A stretch of 41,756 nucleotides of DNA from NCBI GenBank assembly GCA_019056785.1, contig DXJV01000015.1, forward strand, positions 1-41,756, written 5' to 3'. Below the pieces are notes generated by a model that saw only the letters and a program-made list of their open reading frames with translations, ran no database searches and was not told where the DNA came from. Within the stretch, counting starts at the first letter, position 1. Each line of letters begins with the position of its first letter. A program made the translations under genes and the position numbers. The DNA is from Candidatus Heimdallarchaeota archaeon (lineage in GTDB: Archaea > Asgardarchaeota > Heimdallarchaeia > JABLTI01). Below are positions 20,001 to 26,456 of the stretch, piece by piece.

Positions 20001-21848
20001 TAAATTATCCCGTTCGTATTGGTGTTTTCGCTCTTTCAAACTTAAGCCTTGTCGTAAGCGCTCTAATTCACGTTTGATAATTTCTTTGGCAAAAGGAGTG
20101 GGAATAGACCGTGCTCGGGTATTGACGGTCTCACCCAGCACCATCGTTTCTTTGGCATTTAAAGCAAGACGTTGATATAATGGTTTGAGGGTGCCTGTAC
20201 CGACAATTTCTTTGGTGAGTAAATAAGCTGTTCCAACCCAGAAGACACCATGCATTAATGCCGGTAAAGCACCACAAAGAACAGCGGCTTGAGCAGCTGA
20301 GAAGCGGTCGCCAATGCCACCGGCAAAAGCAACAGTAATCTTTCGTCGACTTTCTTTGAGCTTTTTTTCGAATGCTTGTAGCCTATGTAATGACAATTCC
20401 CAGAGGACAAAGCTGGTTAGAATGCCAATATGTCCTCCGCATTCCATCCCTTCTAAAACCAGGTAATTCACCCCAGCTTCGATTGCCTCTGCAAAAATTG
20501 CTGGCGAAGGCGTATGTAAAAAGGTGGTAATGCCATAGGACTGCACTTCTTTTGCTTGCTGGATGGTTCCTGCAGCGACTACAACGAAGGGGGGTTTTTC
20601 TTCTCGCAGAATCTCGAGGTGTTTGTCTCGCGCCGTTTTGTTTGCTTCAAGACCAATTATACCGCACCCAAATGGTTTTTCACGCAATAATTGTTTCGTT
20701 CCTTTAATTAAGGTTCGAGTTTGATTGGGGAAAAGCGAACCTAAAGCTAAAAAGGGTAACGCCCCTTCATCTGCCAATATTTTTGCAAACTCTGGCGATT
20801 CTGAAACGTTTGCCATAGGTCCTTGAATGATGGGAAATCTTGTTCCTAATTGCTTTGTAACTTCAACACCTTCCCTAATTGGAAAATTATCAACAACACC
20901 AGCGATCTGATTTTTTGCTTGTGAAAGTAAACCGTCAATGATCCCCGCTGTTGTTCTAAATTTATCGACGAGAATTTTTGCGAAGGGAATGTCTTGTCCC
21001 ACAGGCAATAAGGAATTTGCAATATCTTTTGAATCAAACATCGGACGCTCAGCAAGAATGTCTTTTTGAAAAGCAATTGAACGTTCTTTCAATGACAATT
21101 CTAAAAGGCTCTTTTCTTTTTTGACAAACTCTTTGACAATTTTCGTTCCCAAACGAGCATAAACGCGATATTTTTTCGCAGTCGTCTTCCCCAGCACCTG
21201 AGTGTCAGTTGCATCCAATTTTGCCAGGAAGGACTTTACCTCTGCTGACAGCGGTGATTCAGGAGTTAAGAATAACTGGGTGTCAAGAATAACGCCCTTT
21301 GCACCGACAGAAAAAATGCCGCCAATCGTATAAAAACCAATACCACCTTGCACGAGAAACGTAAGGCCGGCATTAGCAAATTGCTGTGTTAAAATGAAGG
21401 ATGTTTCATCTCCAACCCTGCCTGCAGCCTCATTTCCTTTAACAACATATGCTTCCGCCCATTTTTTATTGTAGGCTTCATTTAGTGACACGACTTCAGC
21501 AAGGAGGACCAGCTGCTTTGCTTGAGCCTTTGTGAGTTCTTTTTCAGTGAGATCAAAATCGCCAATAATAACAATTAATGGAAAAGTATCAGAATGTAAA
21601 GCTAATACTTGTTCGAATTGTTTTTTAGTAGTAACTCGCACACCCCATGAAGGAGCCAATTGTTGGTAACAGCTTTTCAACTGTTCTAACGACTCCTCCA
21701 GAGACAACCGCTCAAGATCTATTAATCCAACACCTCCAGCATCTATGACACTTTTTAGAAGGCTAATATTAGAAACACCTTGAGGGTTGTAGGCGAAAAT
21801 TGGTTTTCTGTTCTTGCAATAGGTTTCAAAATCAATTTTACTACACAT
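11076..21848 (-). CDS. Giant type I fatty-acid/polyketide (PUFA-synthase-like) megasynthase
   Basis: A single 3590-residue polypeptide. Domain order by approximate residue: (1) 1-230, nitronate-monooxygenase-like half barrel with GNEAAGRVGDETS; (2) 330-700, full NMO/PfaD-type enoyl-reductase-like domain with IIQGPMANVSES and EGMECGGHIG; (3) 730-1195, ketosynthase with Cys944 (DAACASS), His1078 (EAHGTST) and His1116 (KSQIGH); (4) 1350-1650, acyltransferase with Ser1451 (GHSLGEY) and AFH at 1554-1556, the malonyl-type signature; (5) 1785-2295, second ketosynthase with Cys2040, His2188 and His2228; (6) two tandem ACPs around Thr2394 and Thr2496; (7) 2580-3045, ketoreductase with TGGAQGIT and Tyr2961; (8) 3065-3340, double-hotdog dehydratase with His3089 and LPGVMGIE; (9) 3385-3560, phosphopantetheinyl transferase with GIDLE and WSAKEAASK. 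No thioesterase or reductase release domain is visible. The ATG follows CAGGAGAAAA and the gene begins 41 bases after the carboxyltransferase. The domain set makes reduced acyl chains in bacterial FAS/PUFA synthases; the actual product is unknown. Confidence 0.93.
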   Translation of the reverse strand: MCSKIDFETYCKNRKPIFAYNPQGVSNISLLKSVIDAGGVGLIDLERLSLEESLEQLKSCYQQLAPSWGVRVTTKKQFEQVLALHSDTFPLIVIIGDFDLTEKELTKAQAKQLVLLAEVVSLNEAYNKKWAEAYVVKGNEAAGRVGDETSFILTQQFANAGLTFLVQGGIGFYTIGGIFSVGAKGVILDTQLFLTPESPLSAEVKSFLAKLDATDTQVLGKTTAKKYRVYARLGTKIVKEFVKKEKSLLELSLKERSIAFQKDILAERPMFDSKDIANSLLPVGQDIPFAKILVDKFRTTAGIIDGLLSQAKNQIAGVVDNFPIREGVEVTKQLGTRFPIIQGPMANVSESPEFAKILADEGALPFLALGSLFPNQTRTLIKGTKQLLREKPFGCGIIGLEANKTARDKHLEILREEKPPFVVVAAGTIQQAKEVQSYGITTFLHTPSPAIFAEAIEAGVNYLVLEGMECGGHIGILTSFVLWELSLHRLQAFEKKLKESRRKITVAFAGGIGDRFSAAQAAVLCGALPALMHGVFWVGTAYLLTKEIVGTGTLKPLYQRLALNAKETMVLGETVNTRARSIPTPFAKEIIKRELERLRQGLSLKERKHQYERDNLGATRIAARGEIWNPEGEDDKPNRFMPINEEGQYQKGNYLIGQIVASLRCVRTVSQLHQELTSNAKETIIQKTQTLLPHLSSLLAKKITPREATLPVQGLVETTEEQVEESTFLFDDLEGIAIVGLGCVFPDAHNIKEYWNNILKKVYSIREIPAERWAGKIDIFFDPDKDAPNKSYTKIAATISDFKFNSLEFKIPPKVAQNMGRAQKLALLAAKEALTDAGLLKKGVDNSKTAVIVGNAMGDEIRVNYTRKVFLPEVLSSITSSPYFSHIDSKNWQALEKSLLEKYEKELPVINEDSMPGELSNIIAGRIANIFNLRGKSMTTDAACASSLAALNVAVKVLLDKECDAVLCGGADCSLDPTTFVKFSKIGALSAKGSYPFDARADGFVMGEGAGFVVLKRLSDAIKDGNTIYAVIRGLGASSDGKGKGITAPNPLGQRLAIERALIRADVALKDIQLIEAHGTSTKVGDVVELQVLQELAEKSKPATIAIGSVKSQIGHLKSAAGIAALIKTALALHHKVIPPSINFDIPNPKINWEKSPFFVPVEQQPWPTPPSGTRLAGVSSFGFGGTNYHVVLEEFIPGRTKGHLPTLLDAVEFKKALAGAKLAHRLGATEIERVLDTKGWSAYFEKHESLETEPLFIGADSVEQLEKALAAFRANIPKSTFGKDGVGPRVRDFSMKTHSALAKQVRVGISCTSFNELANKIALAREGLQNKQKRRLLRNKGLFFSTDHSLGKIAFIFPGQGSQYVGMGKELWEKFEVVRETFREADEITKELLGFPISEIIFSIGKSTAESKELLRQTEITQPAIFTLDIAIFRLLESYGIKPDFVAGHSLGEYAALVAAGILSLRDGFLAVVPRGKAMAKFDTKDKGMMASIGAGFKEVEKVLKEIDSYVIAANKNAPNQTVISGSTTGVKKAIELFSAKGITAIPLSVSGAFHSKIVEPAITDFRQALQKLTFNKPKIPLTSNVTGELYPKTRKEIIDLLCHQICSPVEWIKQINWMYDNGVRTFIEVGPKWVLTTFARAICEEKENVIALPSIHPKKGEAKHFSELLTALSVYGYNIRYPSLESDFYTQEFKYPLEKFYITKPKTIRAAEKIVSQLTPFDVLLTDPELAKITTDEQFKDYLTLQAPAINAFLKAGYETYKTTIASALEEKRRTEKLNISTEAIGITGVSIGLPGRKRKVFAEDNFDAILAGENFIDPIPDKLREKMLDKNIVRLVKDAIKGAQFQAIKDVNEVIKLAAQKGEFDLRKEYGVKAEFTEVLDITFQLAFAAGIEALRDAGIPLMPLKVKTSVGKDIAKGWALPEPLRDETGIVFASAFPAYNNLISTISAYLSDKFAQQKLDEFKAFFEELISKIKDPQTKEQITSFYHQNIEKLQDDKDSRFQFSRKFLFEILSMGHSQFAQFIRARGPNTQVNAACSSTTQAIAIGEDWIRTGRCKRVIVIAADDVTNEQIFEWIGSGFLAIGAATTKENVKEAALPFDKRRHGMIIGMGAVGLVLESESAMRTRGVKPIVDLLGTHIVNSAFHGTRLDREHISSQMDQFLSIIEHRYDISRDEIAKELVFVSHETYTPARGGSASAEVAALRKTFKDMIEKIVIANTKGFTGHAMGAGIEDVVAVKILQKGIVPPVANWKEEDPELGPLNLSKGGHYPVKYALRFAAGFGSQLTMALYRLNTSSNRFEGVKYENWLKSLGGSLATLEVVNKTLLLREDPSVVSQTTLPVNAPPKQQAVTATTNKELVQSIIQLISEKTGYPVEMIEPNMHLEEDLGIDTVKQAELFGLLRNQFNLPREEGVRIQDYYSVNKIAEYLSSRLGAGAVAEKRGEITASAASASETIPRETILKEVLQLISEKTGYPLDMIEPDMELEEDLGIDTVKQAEIFGLIRSKWSLPREEGIRIQDYSTVNKITDYILSRLASQQESKGGPLESEPTVTSQITHQPITRRILQFQPVPCPKVVKTKLAKKKFIIVGDQTPFASQLESLLTEKRSIVLQTVDAKTVLHSPEQLSSEEVDGVIFIEPKSTKKTRHLYTASALFQLTKQITIKEGGYFLVIQPTSTFFGWKAKASPTFGSLSGFAKAFAREREDLAVRVLATSEPKNVLKELMTGDGAVEVAYTETGERQILLTPEMPLKKTATPVLQLTSEDLLIITGGAQGITFEITKKLAEKYAVKLALVGRTKLPANIEELAQLSAEELEEKKNRYIAHLKEQGIKVTPVQIQREWSKTLKAIAVFKALKELTALGSQVRYYSVDVSQSEAFAAVLQKVENDFHQKITGVVHAAGIEISRLVKDKRLEDFEYVYNVKVKGFDTLIETLDLRSLKFIICFSSVAARYGNAGQVDYAAANDYLSKSCWQLRKKGLRATAICWSAWAEIGMATRGSVMQILLQKGLTPIKVEEGVQAFIDELEYGQDPEVIYSGVLGELLESPGPFIKVNPKIYPLLGSIKRNFDGSISARREFSLETDLYLDHHRFDNIPYLPGVMGIELFAELTDIAFPKKKLTALKNVEFSSAIKFKDNEKQTIFSRIFTTLPEPAIVIETVKIKDGKKVSLPVKRFSAKAVLGKRQKGSRTKPKTTLPYLAKKSLLYKILPHGERFQVLEAVAEKSDAIIGKIAPLPEKKQFSWGLTKLLANPLSIEAGFQAMGFYDLVLSRQMGLPYKIKLLEFYDATEEPAYVVGRKNADNNFGSVYQFEVLSKSGELLLQAANYETAQVNFGANIAPLNEVHLTRVKQLFPLPKKALIEVVSVETIKKEIEKDESFLQNFLHEVEMTRFHNYSVEKRRLEWVAGVIAIKKALQQLNPKLIPNQLFIEKDSLGKPYVKQGKKAIPISISITHSNGFAAGIVHPEKMTGIDLEAIEKRSNILIEELLSKQELALLQKLKAEISDTLLAKIWSAKEAASKVLGVGLNIDLHDLAITHLTEKQISLQIPIEKLPEQVRNSEKHPEKNSRLTLNVRSTANKDFVASVCQMERVK

Positions 21849-21889
21849 CGTTTCTTTTCTCCTGTTTGTTATTTTTTTTTGAGAAAGTC

Positions 21890-23491
21890 TTAAAGTGGCA
21901 TGTTGCCGTGTTTCTTATTAAACCGACGCTCTCTTTTTCGGAGCAATGGCCACAGTGCGTTGATCAATTTCTTTCTCGTTTCAGATGGAAGAATGACATC
22001 ATCGATGTAGCCTTTTTCAGCTGCTAGATAAGGATTATTGAATTCCTCTGCATACTTTGTCTTTAATTTCTCGAGCAACTCTTCAGGATATTCCGTCTTT
22101 GCGAGTTCCCGCCGATAAAGAATTTGGACCGCCCCTTCTGCACCCATAACAGCAATCTCAGCACTTGGCCAAGCAAAATTAATGTCACAGGCAAGATGCT
22201 TGGAGCCCATAACAATGTATGCACCACCATATGCCTTACGGGTAATCACAGTGAGTTTTGGCACCGTTGCTTCAGCGTAAGCATAAATAAGTTTGGCACC
22301 ATGTTTTATGATACCATTGTGTTCTTGGTCTAAGCCAGGGAGAAAGCCTGGAACATCAACAAAAGTAATTATTGGGATATTAAATGAGTCACAAAATCGG
22401 ATGAAACGAGCGGCCTTGATAGAGGCGTTAATATCAAGTGCACCAGCCAAAATAGATGGTTGATTTGCCACAACTCCAACAGGGTAGCCATTTAATCGCC
22501 CAAAACCAATGATGATGTTCTGAGCCCACTTTTTCTGGAGTTCCAAGAAATTTCCTCGATCTACTACTTGCAGGATGATTTCTCTCATATCATAAGGTTC
22601 TTGCGGGTCTTCCGGGATGATAGTGTTAAGTTCTTGCAGGCCCACAGTATTTGTTGTGGTAATCTCTTTTATTGGTGGATCCTCGAGATTATTAGAAGGT
22701 AGGTAGGAGAGGAGCACTTTGATGAGCTCTATTGATTCGAGCTCGTCCGAGCCAACGAGATGGGCAATTCCGGAGTTCACACTATGTGTAGATGCCCCAC
22801 CAAGCTCCTCAAAAGTTGCTTCCTCTCCTGTGACAGCTTTCACAACTGCAGGACCAGTTACGAACATGTAAGAGGTATCTTCGGTCATTACAATAAAATC
22901 AGTAAGTGCAGGAGAATAGACCGCCCCACCTGCCGATGGTCCCACAATACAGGAAATTTGAGGGATGATCCCTGAAGCACGAACATTTCTTAAGAAAAGA
23001 TCGCCATACCCTGCCAGCGAGTTTGCACCTTCTTGAATTCTTGCGCCACCAGAGTCGTTGAAACCAATCACAGGTGCACCGTTCTGGATTGCTTGATCCA
23101 ACAAGTCAACAATTTTCTTGGCATGAGCTTCGCCCAAACTGCCACCGAGGATGGTAAAATCCTGGCTATAAACATAAACAAGTTTGCCATTCACCTGCCC
23201 GAAGCCGGTAATCACACCGTCAGTATAATATTTCTTGTTTTCTAAGCCAAAATTCCGGCAATGATGACGAACAAACATTTTTGTCTCAGTAAAGGTTCCC
23301 GGATCCAAAAGCAATTCAATTCTTTGCCTAGCAGTTAACTTTCCTTTTGCCAGTTGTTTTTGGATTGCCTGCTCCCCTCCACCCTCGAGTGCAACTACAC
23401 GCTTTTCTAAGAGCTCGTCGTTTTTCTGCTCCACACGACTTTTTGTGGTCAGAACTCTTTTTCCTTTCACTGTTTCGGGTTTCAAATTCAT
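21890..23491 (-). CDS. Acyl-CoA carboxylase, carboxyltransferase subunit
   Basis: A 533-residue carboxyltransferase of the propionyl/acetyl-CoA carboxylase beta (PccB) type, which transfers CO2 from carboxybiotin to acetyl- or propionyl-CoA. It has both crotonase-like halves: N-terminal DSGGARIQEG and GPSAGGAVYSPALTDF, and C-terminal FVDVPGFLPG and ITRKAYGGAYIVMGSK. The ATG is preceded by CAGGAG at 10 bases. The gap to the megasynthase is 41 bases on the same strand, so the two are very probably co-transcribed, which suggests malonyl-CoA or methylmalonyl-CoA supply to the synthase. Biotin carboxylase and carrier subunits are in the divergent operon. Substrate choice cannot be read by eye. Confidence 0.93.
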   Translation of the reverse strand: MNLKPETVKGKRVLTTKSRVEQKNDELLEKRVVALEGGGEQAIQKQLAKGKLTARQRIELLLDPGTFTETKMFVRHHCRNFGLENKKYYTDGVITGFGQVNGKLVYVYSQDFTILGGSLGEAHAKKIVDLLDQAIQNGAPVIGFNDSGGARIQEGANSLAGYGDLFLRNVRASGIIPQISCIVGPSAGGAVYSPALTDFIVMTEDTSYMFVTGPAVVKAVTGEEATFEELGGASTHSVNSGIAHLVGSDELESIELIKVLLSYLPSNNLEDPPIKEITTTNTVGLQELNTIIPEDPQEPYDMREIILQVVDRGNFLELQKKWAQNIIIGFGRLNGYPVGVVANQPSILAGALDINASIKAARFIRFCDSFNIPIITFVDVPGFLPGLDQEHNGIIKHGAKLIYAYAEATVPKLTVITRKAYGGAYIVMGSKHLACDINFAWPSAEIAVMGAEGAVQILYRRELAKTEYPEELLEKLKTKYAEEFNNPYLAAEKGYIDDVILPSETRKKLINALWPLLRKRERRFNKKHGNMPL

Positions 23492-23546
23492 ATACTATTT
23501 CTCCTGTTTCAAAGCTTTCTTAACGGAAATTAATGCCAAACCGTCA

Positions 23547-23556
23547 ATATTTTACG
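23547..23556 (-). promoter_or_regulatory. Candidate promoter of the carboxyltransferase-megasynthase operon
   Basis: On the minus strand GTAAAATATT is TATA-like, placing a start near 23525 and a leader of about 34 bases that contains CAGGAG. A second possible box overlaps the palindrome at 23585. The 180-base gap must drive both divergent operons. Confidence 0.35.
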
Positions 23557-23584
23557 AGGAAAACACTAACAAAAGGGTATCGTA

Positions 23585-23629
23585 TTTTAACGGTAAAAAA
23601 GTCATTTTTGTCAGTTTTACAGTAAAAAA
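23585..23629. promoter_or_regulatory. Two palindromic operator-like sites in the carboxylase/megasynthase divergent promoter
   Basis: Two similar near-palindromes sit 30 bases apart. TTTTAACGGTAAAA (23585-23598) has 5-bp arms and TTTTACAGTAAAA (23615-23627) has perfect 6-bp arms around one base. Each continues into AA, so the sites also form a direct repeat. The second lies about 10 bases upstream of the biotin carboxylase TATA box, and the first upstream of the megasynthase operon. They are good candidates for binding a dimeric regulator that controls both operons. No known operator was matched. Confidence 0.45.
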
Positions 23630-23637
23630 TCGGATAG

Positions 23638-23647
23638 TCTTTATAAC
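23638..23647 (+). promoter_or_regulatory. TATA box of the biotin carboxylase operon
   Basis: TCTTTATAAC is centred about 28 bases before the ATG at 23671. No ribosome binding site lies between, so a leaderless mRNA is predicted. Confidence 0.55.
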
Positions 23648-23670
23648 TTGACCCAAGAAACACTTGTATA

Positions 23671-25146
23671 ATGTTGTTCAACTCTCTCCTAGTAGCAAAC
23701 AGAGGTGAGATTGCTATCCGGATAATCCGTGCAGCACGCGAGCTGGGGATATATACGTATGCAATTTACACGCCTGTGGATAAAAATGCACTTCACGTGA
23801 AATTGGCAAACGAAGCCTTTGAACTTATTGAAGATGGCAAAACACCCGGCTATTTGGACATTGAGCAAATCATTGCCATCTGCAACCGTGAAGGAATAGA
23901 AAGCATCCATCCAGGCTATGGGTTTTTATCTGAGAGTGAAGAATTCGCCCGCCGAGTTCAAGAAATCGGAATCAATTTTATTGGGCCTCCTCCTGAGGTA
24001 ATCAAATTACTGGGGAATAAAGTAAAAAGCCGGCAAGAAGCAATGAAAGCTGGCTTAACCGTTCCTGAAGGCTCGGACATTATTTCATCAACGAAATATG
24101 CTCTAAAAGAAGCCCAAAGGATCGGTTTCCCAGTAATCGTGAAGGCAGTTTTCGGTGGAGGTGGAATGGGGATCCGCGTTGCACGCACTAATCGAGAGCT
24201 CCGTCTCGCGATTAAAAGCGCAAGTGCTCAAGCACAGGCGGCTTTTGGCAGAGGACAAGTCTTTCTGGAAAAGTTCATAGAACAACCACGCCATATCGAA
24301 TTTCAAATTCTGGCGGATTCCTACGGGAATGTTGTCCATCTCGGAGAACGAGAATGCTCAATTCAGCGACGGAACCAAAAACTGCTAGAAGAAGCACCCT
24401 CAAAAGCCCTTTCCCCTGAAAAACGGAAAGAGATTGGAGAAATGGTCTGCGAACTTGCACGAAACTTGAACTATGTCAGTGCAGGTACAGTTGAATTTCT
24501 GTATAAAAACAATCAAGTAATGTTTAACGAGATCAATCCCCGCATACAAGTCGAACATCCAGTAACTGAAATGTTGACCGGAAAAGACATCGTGAAAGAA
24601 CAGATTAAGATCGCATTAGGACAGGAACTTTCCTTTAAACAAGAAGAAATCAATTTTCGCGGGCACGCCATGGAATTACGAATTAACGCTGAGGATCCTT
24701 TAAAGGATTTTTATCCCTCTCCCGGTAAAATTAAGAAATTTATTGCCCCTGGAGGGCCACAAATCAGGTTTGATACTGCAATGTATGAAGGATTTGAAAT
24801 TCCTAATTGCTATGATTCTCTTATTGGGAAATTGATAGTTGGAGGTGAAACTCGAGAAGAAGCCATTACCCGGGCCCTTAATGCTTTGAAAGAATTGATT
24901 GTCACAGGTTTTCCAACAAATATCGGCTTTTTCGAAGTTTTACTAAAAGACCCCAAATTCAAGAAAGGAGACATTAGCATTAATTTCATTCAAGACCAAA
25001 AAATCCTCGAGAAACTCGAAGCAGAAATTTACATCAAAGCTGCAGCACTCTTCGCTGTAGGCTTAAAAAAGAACGAAGTGAACCTTCCTTCTGTCTCGAA
25101 GAATTGGCAGATAAAGGGAAGACTAGATGCTATTGGGAGGGAATGA
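23671..25146 (+). CDS. accC: Acyl-CoA carboxylase, biotin carboxylase subunit
   Basis: A 491-residue ATP-grasp biotin carboxylase that carboxylates carrier-bound biotin with bicarbonate and ATP. It has N-terminal LVANRGEIAIRIIRAARELG, a Gly-rich ATP loop FGGGGMGIRVA (about residues 162-172), RECSIQRRNQK and FNEINPRIQVEHPVTE, all family hallmarks. The C-terminus extends about 40 residues past the usual end (KKNEVNLPSVSKNWQIKGR). The gene is leaderless. Its stop overlaps an ATG as ATGA, and the next gene follows directly, indicating translational coupling. The symbol is used for the family; pccA/accA naming varies in archaea. Confidence 0.94.
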   Translation: MLFNSLLVANRGEIAIRIIRAARELGIYTYAIYTPVDKNALHVKLANEAFELIEDGKTPGYLDIEQIIAICNREGIESIHPGYGFLSESEEFARRVQEIGINFIGPPPEVIKLLGNKVKSRQEAMKAGLTVPEGSDIISSTKYALKEAQRIGFPVIVKAVFGGGGMGIRVARTNRELRLAIKSASAQAQAAFGRGQVFLEKFIEQPRHIEFQILADSYGNVVHLGERECSIQRRNQKLLEEAPSKALSPEKRKEIGEMVCELARNLNYVSAGTVEFLYKNNQVMFNEINPRIQVEHPVTEMLTGKDIVKEQIKIALGQELSFKQEEINFRGHAMELRINAEDPLKDFYPSPGKIKKFIAPGGPQIRFDTAMYEGFEIPNCYDSLIGKLIVGGETREEAITRALNALKELIVTGFPTNIGFFEVLLKDPKFKKGDISINFIQDQKILEKLEAEIYIKAAALFAVGLKKNEVNLPSVSKNWQIKGRLDAIGRE

Positions 25147-25148
25147 CC

Positions 25149-25628
25149 ATGGAGAAAAAATATCTAGTGAATATAGATGGCATGGAATTGGAGCTACAAC
25201 AAATAAAAGATAGCATAAAAATTGGCAAAAAAACAGTAAAACCAGAGGTCATTTTTAATGGAAAGTATTATCGAGTCTATTTGGACGGAAAAGAGTTCAA
25301 AGTGGAATTCAAAGAAGATGCTGTTTTTCTTGATGGAAAAGAGGTTGACTTTAACTTCCGGCTTGCACCCCAAATTATGGGTAAAAAAGAGTCTATGGCG
25401 TCGAAAAAGAAAGCAGCAATTCGCGCGGCTATTCCCGGCAAAATTGTGGAAGTTAAATGTTCGGTTGGAGAAATTGTCAAAGATCAACAATGTCTACTCG
25501 TCCTAGAATCAATGAAAATGCGGAATGAAATTTTAGCTCCTATTGCTGGCACTGTTGAAAAAATTCTCGTAAATGTTGGCGACCAAGTAAAAACACGGCA
25601 GTTATTACTGTCCATCCTAAAAAAGTAA
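25149..25628 (+). CDS. Biotin carboxyl carrier protein of acyl-CoA carboxylase
   Basis: A 159-residue carrier. The last 75 residues are a biotinyl domain with LESMKMRNEI, where Lys123 is the biotin site. The N-terminal 80 residues form a beta-rich region typical of stand-alone archaeal or actinobacterial-type carrier subunits, followed by a short Lys-rich hinge. ATG 25149 is chosen because GGGAGG ends 8 bases before it; an ATG at 25143 overlaps the upstream stop but is too close to that site. It swings biotin between the biotin carboxylase upstream and the divergent carboxyltransferase. The biotin ligase lies two genes away. Confidence 0.92.
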   Translation: MEKKYLVNIDGMELELQQIKDSIKIGKKTVKPEVIFNGKYYRVYLDGKEFKVEFKEDAVFLDGKEVDFNFRLAPQIMGKKESMASKKKAAIRAAIPGKIVEVKCSVGEIVKDQQCLLVLESMKMRNEILAPIAGTVEKILVNVGDQVKTRQLLLSILKK

Positions 25629-25650
25629 CGGAAGCAGGTGTAAGGAAAGA

Positions 25651-26454
25651 GTGATTGTTGAAGATGTAAAGATACCCTACTATCAAAGTTATTTAGGGGG
25701 GAGATTTTTCATCCCTTCAAACGGGAAAACAAGATACCCGGTAGTATGTAAAGTTCATGGCTTGATTTCGAATTCTTTTGTTGCCGAAGAAAAACTTGCC
25801 TCCCTTCTAACGAGGAGTAATATTGGTTATTTTGTCTTTCATTTTACAGGCTATCATGGCAGCCCAGGCGAAACATCCATTCATTCAGAATTGCTCAATT
25901 TAGATTCTGTTATAACTTTTTTGACAAACCATCCCCGTGTGGACCCGCTAAATATTGGCTTGTATGCAGTGAGTCTGGGAGCAGCAGTTGCAATTTGCCA
26001 CACAGCAAGAGACTCGAGAGTAATGGCACTAGCGCTTCAAACACCTCTTTTCGACTTTTCATTCATGGTTAATTATCCGGAGTTTTCCAATCTCTGGCAA
26101 GGGCTGGCACTGGCAGGAGAAATTGTTTTACCAAAAGAAGGGGTAAAAGAAAAGCTGCTGGAAGATATTCAAGGAAATAATCCCCTTGAAGACATTAAAC
26201 TTATTGCGCCGAGAGAAATACTAATCATTGCCGGTGGGAAAGATACCTTTATTCCTTTTGCGGGCATACAAAAACTCTTCCAAAAAGCAAAGGAACCAAA
26301 GAAATTAGTGGTCATCCCTGCTGCGGATCATAATACTAACGATAAAAAAGCTCTTGATGAAGTCAATAATCTTCTCTTGGACTTTTTCTTGAAACAATTC
26401 CAAAATACAACAAATAAAATGTTCTCAAATTATAAGAATAAAATTGAAGCATGA
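25651..26454 (+). CDS. Alpha/beta hydrolase, candidate acyl-release thioesterase
   Basis: A 267-residue alpha/beta-hydrolase of the serine aminopeptidase/acyl-esterase type. KVHG supplies the oxyanion segment. The nucleophile elbow is AVSLG with Ser108, so the first Gly of GxSxG is Ala. Asp198 (GGKDTF) and His227 (ADHN) complete the triad. The GTG start follows AAGGAAAG. It is the third gene of the biotin carboxylase operon, 22 bases after the carrier gene. The megasynthase has no visible thioesterase, so a role in product release or editing is a natural but untested inference. A general esterase is the alternative. Confidence 0.8.
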   Translation: MIVEDVKIPYYQSYLGGRFFIPSNGKTRYPVVCKVHGLISNSFVAEEKLASLLTRSNIGYFVFHFTGYHGSPGETSIHSELLNLDSVITFLTNHPRVDPLNIGLYAVSLGAAVAICHTARDSRVMALALQTPLFDFSFMVNYPEFSNLWQGLALAGEIVLPKEGVKEKLLEDIQGNNPLEDIKLIAPREILIIAGGKDTFIPFAGIQKLFQKAKEPKKLVVIPAADHNTNDKKALDEVNNLLLDFFLKQFQNTTNKMFSNYKNKIEA

Positions 26455-26456
26455 TT

